Origin: Alcanivorax profundi | Lineage (GTDB): Bacteria; Pseudomonadota; Gammaproteobacteria; Pseudomonadales; Alcanivoracaceae | Direction of reading: 5' to 3' | DNA: 64,000 nucleotides | Assembly (NCBI RefSeq): GCF_003597125.1 | Contig: NZ_QYYA01000001.1 | Coordinates: 992,001-1,056,000 of the forward strand | Shown here: positions 19,037 to 26,667 of the stretch, one piece after another | Position numbering within the stretch: the stretch's first letter is position 1 | How the letters are laid out: every line of letters begins with the position of its first letter | Translations under genes and position numbers: made by a program | The notes under the pieces: model-generated | What the model was told of the DNA's origin: nothing | Seen by the model: the letters and a program-made list of their open reading frames with translations, nothing else | Database searches by the model: none

Positions 19037-20109
19037 AGCTTTATATCGCCAAACGCCTGTTGCTGGTGATACCGACTCTGTTTGGCATTTTGTTGTTGAA
19101 CTTTGTTGTTATCCAGGCCGCGCCCGGTGGGCCCGTGGAAAAAACCCTGGCTGAACTGCAGGGGATCGGCACTGGCGGCACCGGAGGCAGCTTTGCCGGC
19201 GGCAGTGCCGACACCATGACCGGGGGCAATTACCAGAATGCCAAAGGGCTGCCCCCGGAACTGGTGGAGCGTATCGAGAAGATGTACGGCTTTGACAAGC
19301 CTGCCCCCGAGCGCTTCTGGCTCATGGTGAAAAACTATTTCAGCGGCAATTTTGGCGAATCCTACTACCGCGATCGGTCGGTCACCGAGTTGATCATCGA
19401 GCGCCTGCCAGTCTCTATCTCTCTTGGCTTGTGGAGCACCCTGATCGCCTATCTGGTCTCCATTCCCCTCGGCATTCGCAAGGCTGTGCACGATGGCACC
19501 CGTTTTGATGTATGGAGCAGCACCCTTATCGTCATCGGCTTCGCCATTCCCAGTTTCTTGCTGGGCCTGCTGTTGATCGTGCTGTTTTCCGGCGGCTCCT
19601 ATTTCGAATGGTTCCCGTTACGCGGGCTCACCTCTGACAACTTTGATGAACTCACGGTAATGGGCAAGGTATGGGACTATATCTGGCACATCACCCTGCC
19701 CACCATAGCCATCGTGGCCGGCAACTTCGCCACCCTGTCCATGCTGACCAAGAACTCCTTCATGGATGAGATCCGCAAGCAGTATGTGCAAACCGCCCGC
19801 GCCAAGGGTCTGGCGGAAAAACAGGTGCTGTATGGTCATGTGTTCCGCAATGCCATGCTGATTATCATCGCAGGCTTCCCCGCTGCCTTTATCAGCATGT
19901 TTTTCACCGGTGTGCTACTGATCGAATACATCTTCTCACTGGATGGCCTCGGCCTGCTGGGCTTCGAAGCGGTGATCAGCCGGGACTACCCGGTGGTATT
20001 CGGCACCCTGTTCATCTTCACCCTGTTGAGCCTGGTCATGAAGCTGGTCAGTGACCTGACCTACGTGTGGGTCGATCCGCGTATCGATTTTGAGCGGAGA
20101 GACCACTGA
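19033..20109 (+). CDS. yejB: Peptide ABC transporter permease YejB
   Basis: 358 residues. It is a DppB/OppB-type inner-membrane permease with about six transmembrane helices. A glycine-rich periplasmic insertion ([12 protein letters not shown], about 52-63) typical of YejB follows the first helix. The EAA coupling loop is visible around [22 protein letters not shown]. It forms the channel with YejE. It starts within the ATGA overlap with yejA and ends one base before the yejE start. Confidence 0.95.
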   Translation: MKLYIAKRLLLVIPTLFGILLLNFVVIQAAPGGPVEKTLAELQGIGTGGTGGSFAGGSADTMTGGNYQNAKGLPPELVERIEKMYGFDKPAPERFWLMVKNYFSGNFGESYYRDRSVTELIIERLPVSISLGLWSTLIAYLVSIPLGIRKAVHDGTRFDVWSSTLIVIGFAIPSFLLGLLLIVLFSGGSYFEWFPLRGLTSDNFDELTVMGKVWDYIWHITLPTIAIVAGNFATLSMLTKNSFMDEIRKQYVQTARAKGLAEKQVLYGHVFRNAMLIIIAGFPAAFISMFFTGVLLIEYIFSLDGLGLLGFEAVISRDYPVVFGTLFIFTLLSLVMKLVSDLTYVWVDPRIDFERRDH

Positions 20110-20110
20110 T

Positions 20111-21148
20111 ATGCCTCTGCTGAAAATCACCAACCCCGTCTGGGCCCGCCAGTGGCAAGCATTTCGCAGCAATCGTCGCGGCTACTGGTCGCTATGGGTA
20201 TTTCTGGTGCTGTTTGTGATGAGCCTTGGTGCCGAGCTGGTCGCCAACGAAAAGCCGTTACTGGTGAGCTTCGACGGCGATTGGTACGTACCGGTATTCA
20301 ACAGCTACCCGGAGACCACCTTCGGCGGCTTTTTCGAATCTGAAGCCAACTACCGAGACCCGGTGGTAAAGGAGCTGATCAACGAAAAGGGCTGGATGAT
20401 CTGGCCCCCTATCGCCTTCAGCTACAACACCATCAACTACGACCTGGATGTCCCTGCCCCGGCCCCGCCCTCCTCGGAGAACTGGCTGGGCACCGATGAC
20501 CAGGGCCGAGATATCCTGGCCGGACTGTTGTACGGGTTCCGCATTTCCGTGCTGTTCGGGCTGATGCTGACTATCCTGTCGAGCATCGTCGGTATCCTCG
20601 TGGGTGCTGTGCAAGGCTACTACGGCGGCAAGCTGGACCTGTTTGGCCAGCGTTTTATCGAAATCTGGTCCAGCATGCCCACCCTGTTCCTGATCATAAT
20701 CATTTCCAGTTTTGTGGTTCCCAGCTTCTGGAGCCTGCTGGTCATCATGTTGCTGTTTTCCTGGATGACACTCGTGGATCTGGTTCGGGCTGAATTTCTG
20801 CGCTGTCGAAACATGGATTACGTGCGCTCAGCCAAAGCCATGGGCGTGCGGGCACCGGTGATCATGTTCCGCCACATGCTGCCCAATGCCATGGTCGCGA
20901 CGCTGACCTTCCTGCCCTTCATCCTCAATGCCGCCGTTGTCACACTGACATCACTCGATTTCATCGGCTTCGGCTTGCCGCCCGATGCCCCCTCGCTGGG
21001 CCGGCTGGTAGGCCAGGGCAAAGCCAACTTGCATGCGCCCTGGATTGGTATCAGCGTTTTCACCACACTCACCATCATGCTGACGCTGCTGGTGTTCATC
21101 GGCGAAGCGATTCGTGACGCCTTTGACACAAGGAAGTTTTTGCAATGA
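20111..21148 (+). CDS. yejE: Peptide ABC transporter permease YejE
   Basis: 345 residues. The start is the ATG at 20111, directly after the yejB stop; earlier in-frame codons overlap yejB and are not conserved. The N-terminal OppC-type segment (WRSNRRGYWSLWVF-like) holds the first helix, then a periplasmic domain, then the five-helix BPD_transp_1 core. The EAA loop is RSAKAMGVRAPVIMFRHMLP. It overlaps yejF by four bases (ATGA). It is the second half of the peptide channel. Confidence 0.95.
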   Translation: MPLLKITNPVWARQWQAFRSNRRGYWSLWVFLVLFVMSLGAELVANEKPLLVSFDGDWYVPVFNSYPETTFGGFFESEANYRDPVVKELINEKGWMIWPPIAFSYNTINYDLDVPAPAPPSSENWLGTDDQGRDILAGLLYGFRISVLFGLMLTILSSIVGILVGAVQGYYGGKLDLFGQRFIEIWSSMPTLFLIIIISSFVVPSFWSLLVIMLLFSWMTLVDLVRAEFLRCRNMDYVRSAKAMGVRAPVIMFRHMLPNAMVATLTFLPFILNAAVVTLTSLDFIGFGLPPDAPSLGRLVGQGKANLHAPWIGISVFTTLTIMLTLLVFIGEAIRDAFDTRKFLQ

Positions 21149-22725
21149 GCCTGCTTTCCTTGCGCGGACTACACATACAGTTTGGTCATCAGGTTGCCGT
21201 GGATGGCATGGATCTGGACCTGGAACCCGGTCGCATGCTGGCACTGGTGGGCGAATCCGGCTCGGGGAAGTCGTTAACGGCCCTGTCGATACTCGACTTG
21301 CTGCCCGACAGCGCCACCTGGAAAGCGGACAGCGTGACTTTCGAGGGTGAGGACCTGCTGCAGCTCAACGACAAGCAGAAGCGGGCCTTGCGCGGCGGCC
21401 GTATCGGGATGATTTTCCAGGAGCCGCTGACCGCCCTCAATCCCTTGCACACCGTCGAGAAGCAAATCAGCGAAAGCCTGTTTGTCCATCAGGGCATGAG
21501 CCATGCCCAGGCCCGCAAACGTTGCCTGGAACTGCTCGAACAAGTGGAACTGCCCGCCAGTGATGACATGCTCAAGCGCTATCCCCATCAATTAAGTGGT
21601 GGCCAGCGCCAGCGCGTCATGATTGCCATGGCGTTGGCCAATAATCCCCAGGTCCTGATTGCCGACGAGCCGACTACCGCTCTGGATGTCACCGTACAGG
21701 AAACCATCCTGACCCTGATCAAACGACTGCAGACCGAGCTTGGCCTGTCGATCCTTCTGATCAGCCATGATCTTGGCGTCGTCGGCCGGTTTGCCGATGA
21801 CATCATCGTCATGCACAACGGCAAACGCGTGGAAGCCGGGCCGACGCGGACCGTGCTGACGGAACCGCAGCAGGAGTACACCCGACACCTGCTGGACTCC
21901 GAACCTCAGGGCCGTATGCCAGCCCTGCCTGAGGACACCGCCGTCCTGCTGGAAGCCACCGATATCGACGTGGCTTTCAAAGGTAAACGCACCCGGCTAC
22001 TTGCTCCGGCACCGGTATTTCAGGCCGTAGACCGCATCAGCCTGACGGTACACAAGGGCGAAACCCTCGGCGTTGTTGGCGAGTCAGGGTCGGGTAAATC
22101 CACCCTGGCACTTGCCCTGCTCCGGCTGATCGCCAGCAAGGGCAGCATCACCCTGGATGGCACCGCCATCCATACACTTAGCCAGGGGCAATTACGGCCA
22201 TGGCGCCGCCGCATGCAGGTGGTGTTTCAGGATCCCTTCGGCAGCCTCAACCCCCGCATGACGGTGGGCCAGGCCATTGCCGAGGGGCTTGCTGTGCACG
22301 AACCAGCCCTGAGTCGAGAGGAGCGCGACACTCGTGTCAGTGCCCTGCTGGACGAAGTGGGCCTGCCACAACAAGCCAGGCACCGGTATCCCCATGAATT
22401 CTCCGGGGGCCAGCGACAACGTATCGCCATTGCCCGGGCACTTATCCTGCAACCAGACCTTTTGATCCTTGATGAGCCAACCTCAGCGTTGGACCGCAGT
22501 GTCCAGTTCCAGATTCTGGAACTGCTGAAGTCCCTGCAGCAACGCCACCAGCTGAGCTATCTGTTTATCAGCCACGATCTCAAGGTAATCCGCGCCATCT
22601 GTCACCGCGTAATGGTGATGAAAGATGGCCAGGTGGTCGAACAGGGGGACGTGGAAGCGATATTCGATGCTCCCCAGCAAGCCTACACCCGTAAGCTGAT
22701 CAACGCGGCTTTTGCTGGGGATTAG
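21145..22725 (+). CDS. yejF: Peptide ABC transporter ATP-binding protein YejF (fused double ATPase)
   Basis: 526 residues with two complete ABC ATPase domains in one chain. Each has a Walker A GESGSGKS, a signature (LSGGQRQR, FSGGQRQR) and a Walker B (LIADEPTTALD, LILDEPTSALD). Each domain also carries the oligopeptide-transporter C-terminal extension. It powers YejBE import of peptides captured by YejA. E. coli YejF has 529 residues. It ends the mltD-yejAABEF run. Confidence 0.96.
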   Translation: MSLLSLRGLHIQFGHQVAVDGMDLDLEPGRMLALVGESGSGKSLTALSILDLLPDSATWKADSVTFEGEDLLQLNDKQKRALRGGRIGMIFQEPLTALNPLHTVEKQISESLFVHQGMSHAQARKRCLELLEQVELPASDDMLKRYPHQLSGGQRQRVMIAMALANNPQVLIADEPTTALDVTVQETILTLIKRLQTELGLSILLISHDLGVVGRFADDIIVMHNGKRVEAGPTRTVLTEPQQEYTRHLLDSEPQGRMPALPEDTAVLLEATDIDVAFKGKRTRLLAPAPVFQAVDRISLTVHKGETLGVVGESGSGKSTLALALLRLIASKGSITLDGTAIHTLSQGQLRPWRRRMQVVFQDPFGSLNPRMTVGQAIAEGLAVHEPALSREERDTRVSALLDEVGLPQQARHRYPHEFSGGQRQRIAIARALILQPDLLILDEPTSALDRSVQFQILELLKSLQQRHQLSYLFISHDLKVIRAICHRVMVMKDGQVVEQGDVEAIFDAPQQAYTRKLINAAFAGD

Positions 22726-22748
22726 TGGCCTGTTAAAAGCCCCTTGCA
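22723..22748 (+). repeat. Half-copy of the folD-upstream terminal repeat
   Basis: Directly after the yejF stop, TTAGTGGCCTGTTAAAAGCC followed by CCTTGC closely matches the left terminal repeat of the element at 33451-33743, including the leading TTAG. No matching right end is found before fabI, so this looks like a solo end or relic. Confidence 0.55.
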
Positions 22749-22796
22749 TGTCACACCAAAGGAAACACACCGTTGCATTTCAATGGGGCCGAGTTC

Positions 22797-22825
22797 GCGT
22801 CATCAGGGCAGAAATTGCCTATACT
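22797..22825 (+). promoter_or_regulatory. Possible fabI promoter
   Basis: A good -10 hexamer TATACT (22820-22825) lies 65 bases before the fabI ATG. The -35 position 17 bases upstream (GCGTCA) is a poor match, so the promoter may depend on other contacts or an activator. Confidence 0.4.
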
Positions 22826-22890
22826 TGGCCGCAACGCACACACTGCACCCACATAAACCGGGATACACCTGAAACCGTTGAGGGAACACC

Positions 22891-23691
22891 ATGGGATTTC
22901 TTGCAGGCAAACGCTATTTGATCGTTGGTATTGCCAGCGACCGCTCCATCGCTACCGGTATTGCCGAGGCCATGCATCGTGAAGGCGCCGAGTTGGCCTT
23001 CACCTACCAGAATGACAAGCTGCAAAGCCGTGTGGAAAAAGCCGCCGAACGTTACGGCAGCAGCACTGAACTGTGCTTTCCCTGTGATGTCACCGATGAC
23101 GCCCAGATTGACGCGGTATTCGAGGGTCTGGCGGCCAAGTGGGATGGACTGGACGGTATCATTCACGCTGTCGGCTTTGCCCCCGGTAACGAACTGGACG
23201 GTAACTTTGTCGACGTGGCCACCCGCGAAGGATTCAAGATTGCCCACGACATCTCCAGCTACAGCTTCGTCGCGCTGGCCAAAGCGGGCCGCAAGATGAT
23301 GGCCGGCCGCAACGCCGCCCTGCTCACCCTGAGCTACCACGCCGCTCGTCAGACCGTGCCTAACTACAACGTCATGGGCATGGCCAAAGCCAGCCTGGAA
23401 GCGTCTGTCCGTTATTTGGCCTCCAGCATGGGGCCGGAAGGTATCCGTGTTAACGGTATCTCTGCCGGTCCGATCCGCACCCTGGCTGCCTCCGGGATCA
23501 AGAAATTCCGTAGCATGCTGGACTACAACGCTGCCAAGGCGCCACTGCGTCGCAATGTAACCATTGAGGAAGTCGGTAACACCGCCGCCTTCCTGTGCTC
23601 GGATCTGGCGTCCGGCATCACTGGCGAGATTACCTATGTCGATGCCGGTGCCAGCACCGTGTCCATGCCCTTCGAGCTGGAAGCCGACTAA
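22891..23691 (+). CDS. fabI: Enoyl-[acyl-carrier-protein] reductase [NADH] FabI
   Basis: 266 residues. It is an SDR-fold enzyme of type II fatty acid synthesis that reduces trans-2-enoyl-ACP with NADH. The N-terminus [19 protein letters not shown] is the family opening. Catalytic Tyr159 and Lys166 lie in [12 protein letters not shown], with the extra family tyrosine Tyr149 in LSYHAAR. Length and motifs match the triclosan-target FabI class rather than FabV or FabL. It stands alone, with its own terminator. Confidence 0.97.
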   Translation: MGFLAGKRYLIVGIASDRSIATGIAEAMHREGAELAFTYQNDKLQSRVEKAAERYGSSTELCFPCDVTDDAQIDAVFEGLAAKWDGLDGIIHAVGFAPGNELDGNFVDVATREGFKIAHDISSYSFVALAKAGRKMMAGRNAALLTLSYHAARQTVPNYNVMGMAKASLEASVRYLASSMGPEGIRVNGISAGPIRTLAASGIKKFRSMLDYNAAKAPLRRNVTIEEVGNTAAFLCSDLASGITGEITYVDAGASTVSMPFELEAD

Positions 23692-23737
23692 ACAGCGGCA
23701 AAGTAGCAGAGAAGGCAGCTATCCTCTCGAACCCAGC

Positions 23738-23772
23738 AAAAAGCCCGCCCGGGAAACCGGGCGGGCTTTTTG
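23738..23772 (+). terminator. Intrinsic terminator after fabI
   Basis: 12-bp stem AAGCCCGCCCGG / CCGGGCGGGCTT with a GAAA loop (23741-23768) followed by TTT, about 50 bases after the fabI stop. Confidence 0.92.
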
Positions 23773-24009
23773 TTGGCAGAAGAACCTTCTATGGAAGCCG
23801 TGCAAGCAGGGTTATTCGCTTCGCCCCCCCCTTCGGGGCCGCACTGCGTGCGTTACTCCGCTGCGCGACTCACCTGGGGAGTACTCGGGTTATTAGTTGG
23901 CATCGAACTGATCGATCGCGGAGGCGTTTCCGTTCTTCTATAGCCCGGAACAATTTTGGGTTTTTCTATCGAATCGAGCGTAGCTCGTAGCTGAACGCTG
24001 CCCCAGACA
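23773..24009. other. Structured intergenic region between fabI and ppiD
   Basis: About 240 bases between two terminators, with no credible gene. It contains CCCC-TTC-GGGG, an array of short GC dyads around 23840-23868, a hairpin CGAGC/GCTCG at 23975-23987, and an 8-bp inverted pair AGAAGAAC (23778-23785) and GTTCTTCT (23932-23939) that would enclose most of it. It looks like a degenerate repeat or relic rather than coding DNA. Confidence 0.4.
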
Positions 24010-24041
24010 CTAAAAAGCCCACCAAAAGGTGGGCTTTTTAG
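24010..24041. terminator. Bidirectional terminator 3' of ppiD
   Basis: Perfect 14-bp stem CTAAAAAGCCCACC / GGTGGGCTTTTTAG with an AAAA loop. A and T runs on both sides suit both directions; it lies 17 bases beyond the ppiD stop. Confidence 0.93.
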
Positions 24042-24058
24042 TGGTACGAATGTCGGAG

Positions 24059-25993
24059 TTACTGTTCATCACCCGTATTGGGACTCAGGCGAGATGAATG
24101 CAGTTCCACATCCCCTTCTTCTCTCAACAGGGCAACAACCTGGCGGAAACTGCGCTGCCCTTCGATATTACCAAGCTCACGCAGGGCAGCCAGCTGTTGC
24201 TCATCCGTCAGCGGCTCAGCGTTACCGTCTTCCACTCGGGTGACCTGATAGGCAATCAGGGAGCCATTGCCGGTGCGGGTAATCGCCACACTGCCTTCAC
24301 CTTCTTCTGCCGGGCGTGACTGCGAAAAAGCGCCATTGACCACTTCCATGGACGGCTCAGCGCCCCCCCGTTGCAGACCTTCCTGCTCCTGGACTTCCGC
24401 CTCAAACAGGGTAGCGATATCTTCCAGGCTAGCGCCCTCTTCCAGCTTTTTCTCGGCCTCGCCGATCAGGGACTGAACCTTGTCCGCCGCGCGCTCACCC
24501 TTGATACGCTCCTCAATGGCGAAACGAACTTCGTCCAGAGGCAGCGGCTCTGCGGCCTTCTCTTCGACAATCCGCACGGCAAGATACTGACCCGGGGCAG
24601 ATTCCAGCAACTCACTGTTATGGCCATCACGGCGGACTTCATCGCTGTTCAGGGCTTGCTGAACAGCCGGCGCGTTTAACGGAGACGGCAACGCGGACAG
24701 GGCAACCCATTCGGTACGCTGTACTTCTGCACCGATCTGCTCTGCAGGGCTGTCCAGTGAGCTATGCTCGTACAAAGACTCTTCAAGAGTCGCCACATCT
24801 TCATTGAGCATCGCCTCAGCACGAGCCTGCTTGAGATCCGCGCGAATTTGCGAGGAGAGCTCTGCCAGGGTAGGCATGTCACGCTCTTCTGCCACTTCGG
24901 TGACCTTGATCAGGTGTACACCCGCATCGCTTACTACCGGTGCAGACACCACACCCGGTTCGAGTTCTGCAATAGCCGCCTCCATTTCTTCCGGCAACGC
25001 GCCCTTGGTCACCACGCCCAGGTCACCACCACTGGAGGCCGAACCCGGGTCGTCCGAATAGTCCGCAGCGGCATCGGCGAAACTCATACCACCGGCAATG
25101 GCCTTCTCGGCTTCTTCGGCACGAACCTTGGCGTCTTCCAGACTACGATCACCGTCTACTGCGATCAGGATATGCGCTACCTTGCGAGCCGTATTGGCAC
25201 CGGATTCAGCAAGAATCGCCTTGCGGACCTCATACTCTTCTGCCACGTCCTCATCAGTGACCGACACCTGATCGGCGTACTGATCTGCCGAGAGGCTCAC
25301 GTAGGCAATACGGAACTCTTCCGGACGCATGAATTCGCCCTGGTTCTCCTCGTAGAAGGTGGCGATTTCATCGTCACTCACGGAGAAACTGCTACGCAGG
25401 GCATTGAGATCCAGCTCGGTATAGCGGATATCGCGAACCTGCTCACCCAGGCGGCGCTGCTCGTCCAGTTCGGACGGCAAGGCGAAGTTCGTGGCCATGA
25501 AGCCCGCACGATACTGTTCTTTCACCATGTCCTGCTGGAGCCCACGGATGTAGCCCTGCGGGCTCATGCCACGGCTACGCAACTCACGCTCAAAACGGTT
25601 GTTGGAAAACTTGCCGTCTTCCTGAAACAACTCGATCTGGCGAACGTCAGCCGATACCTGGCTGGTGCTGAAAACCAGCTTGGATTTCTCGGCAGCACTG
25701 AGGATCAACTGTTCGTTAACCAAACCATCCAGCACCATTGCCGGACGTACAAATGAATCCAGCAGCGCGGGATTCATGTTCGGGCTTTGCTGCCGCAACA
25801 TGTCGCGTACACGCTCTACCCGCTGATTGACCGCGTTACGGGTAATAGGGGTGCCTTCAACTTCAGCAACCACATCACCGCTACCGCCACCAACAAAATA
25901 GCCGTAAAAGCCGGAAATCACGAAAGGAAGAATGATCGCGGCAAGCAGGACCTTGCCCACGGGACCGCGGACAAACCGTCTGAACTCCTGCAT
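24059..25993 (-). CDS. ppiD: Periplasmic folding chaperone PpiD (SurA_N/parvulin)
   Basis: 644 residues. A single N-terminal transmembrane anchor (about 13-36, VGKVLLAAIILPFVISGFYG) precedes a SurA_N-like chaperone domain. A parvulin-type PPIase domain (about 265-360) follows, containing ARKVAHILIAVD and the glycine-rich GSASSGGDLG. A second parvulin-like degenerate region and an acidic C-terminal part complete it. It sits at the Sec translocon and helps newly exported outer-membrane proteins. It follows hupB and tRNA-Asp on the minus strand, as in pseudomonads. Confidence 0.95.
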   Translation of the reverse strand: MQEFRRFVRGPVGKVLLAAIILPFVISGFYGYFVGGGSGDVVAEVEGTPITRNAVNQRVERVRDMLRQQSPNMNPALLDSFVRPAMVLDGLVNEQLILSAAEKSKLVFSTSQVSADVRQIELFQEDGKFSNNRFERELRSRGMSPQGYIRGLQQDMVKEQYRAGFMATNFALPSELDEQRRLGEQVRDIRYTELDLNALRSSFSVSDDEIATFYEENQGEFMRPEEFRIAYVSLSADQYADQVSVTDEDVAEEYEVRKAILAESGANTARKVAHILIAVDGDRSLEDAKVRAEEAEKAIAGGMSFADAAADYSDDPGSASSGGDLGVVTKGALPEEMEAAIAELEPGVVSAPVVSDAGVHLIKVTEVAEERDMPTLAELSSQIRADLKQARAEAMLNEDVATLEESLYEHSSLDSPAEQIGAEVQRTEWVALSALPSPLNAPAVQQALNSDEVRRDGHNSELLESAPGQYLAVRIVEEKAAEPLPLDEVRFAIEERIKGERAADKVQSLIGEAEKKLEEGASLEDIATLFEAEVQEQEGLQRGGAEPSMEVVNGAFSQSRPAEEGEGSVAITRTGNGSLIAYQVTRVEDGNAEPLTDEQQLAALRELGNIEGQRSFRQVVALLREEGDVELHSSRLSPNTGDEQ

Positions 25994-26083
25994 GAAATTA
26001 CTCCGTCGAGGTACTCTCGAATTACGATTTGAATGTCTGTCTTGTTATGTCAGAACCGCCACCAAGCGACAGTTCCTTTAAAC

Positions 26084-26117
26084 TGAAAAAAGCGCATCCG
26101 CTAACGGGTGCGCTTTC
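26084..26117 (-). terminator. Terminator after tRNA-Asp / hupB
   Basis: Stem AAAGCGCATCCG (26089-26100) and CGGGTGCGCTTT (26105-26116) with a CTAA loop and one G-T pair, followed on the minus strand by a T run. It lies 8 bases past the tRNA-Asp 3' end. Confidence 0.88.
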
Positions 26118-26123
26118 TCAAAC

Positions 26124-26200
26124 TGGCGGAGCGGACGGGACTCGAACCCGCGACCCCCGGCGTGACAGGCCGGTATTCTAACCAGCTGAACTACCGCTCC
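26124..26200 (-). tRNA. tRNA-Asp (GTC)
   Basis: A 77-base cloverleaf on the minus strand with encoded CCA. The acceptor is GGAGCGG/CCGCTCC, the anticodon arm CCGGC CTGTCAC GCCGG reads GTC, and the T arm holds GGTTCGAGTCC. The tRNA follows hupB by ten bases and shares its terminator, so it is probably processed from a hupB-tRNA transcript or read from a promoter within hupB. Confidence 0.97.
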
Positions 26201-26210
26201 TGCAAACAGT

Positions 26211-26483
26211 TTAGTTCACCGCATCCTTCAGCGCTTTACCGGCTTTGAAGCCCGGTACTTTCGCTGCCTTGATCTGGATGGTCTGGCCAGTTTGCGGGTT
26301 ACGGCCTTCACGGGCGGCACGCTCTTTAACAGCAAAAGTACCAAAACCTACCAGAGAAACGCTGTCACCATTTTTCAGGGCGCCAGTTACCGCTTCCAAA
26401 GTAGCGTCCAAAGCACGACCAGCGTCAGCTTTGGAAATGTCCGCGCTAGCGGCAATCGCATCAATCAACTCTGACTTATTCAC
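26211..26483 (-). CDS. hupB: DNA-binding protein HU-beta
   Basis: 90 residues, the exact HU length, from a GTG start with AAGGGGAA upstream. The sequence is nearly that of E. coli Hup[19 protein letters not shown], the beta-arm [12 protein letters not shown] and the ending [11 protein letters not shown]. The nucleoid protein bends and compacts DNA without sequence specificity. It has its own strong promoter (26553-26581) downstream of lon. Confidence 0.97.
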   Translation of the reverse strand: MNKSELIDAIAASADISKADAGRALDATLEAVTGALKNGDSVSLVGFGTFAVKERAAREGRNPQTGQTIQIKAAKVPGFKAGKALKDAVN

Positions 26484-26552
26484 AAAGTTCCCCTTTCTGT
26501 TTTCCCGGTTTTATGGTCGAGGCGAGACGCACTCTCCTTTGGCGAAGCCGCT

Positions 26553-26581
26553 TTTATACCAACGGGTATAAGGGCCGTCAA
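26553..26581 (-). promoter_or_regulatory. hupB promoter overlapped by a palindromic operator-like site
   Basis: On the minus strand TTGACG (26581-26576), a 17-base spacer and TATAAA (26558-26553) form a near-consensus sigma70 promoter about 70 bases before the hupB GTG. A perfect 7-bp inverted repeat TTATACC/GGTATAA with a 4-base centre (26554-26571) covers the -10 and the downstream part of the spacer, which suggests a repressor site. Confidence 0.78.
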
Positions 26582-26667
26582 GGAACCAACAGTGCAGACT
26601 CTCCCAAGTTTAAAAAAATGAAAAACCATACAGATCAACTATTTAAAATTACTTTTAAAGTTGACTG

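Noticed and set aside
24764-25756. 330-codon open frame antisense to ppiD
   Set aside because: Entirely within ppiD on the opposite strand, no promoter or ribosome site, no recognisable domain.
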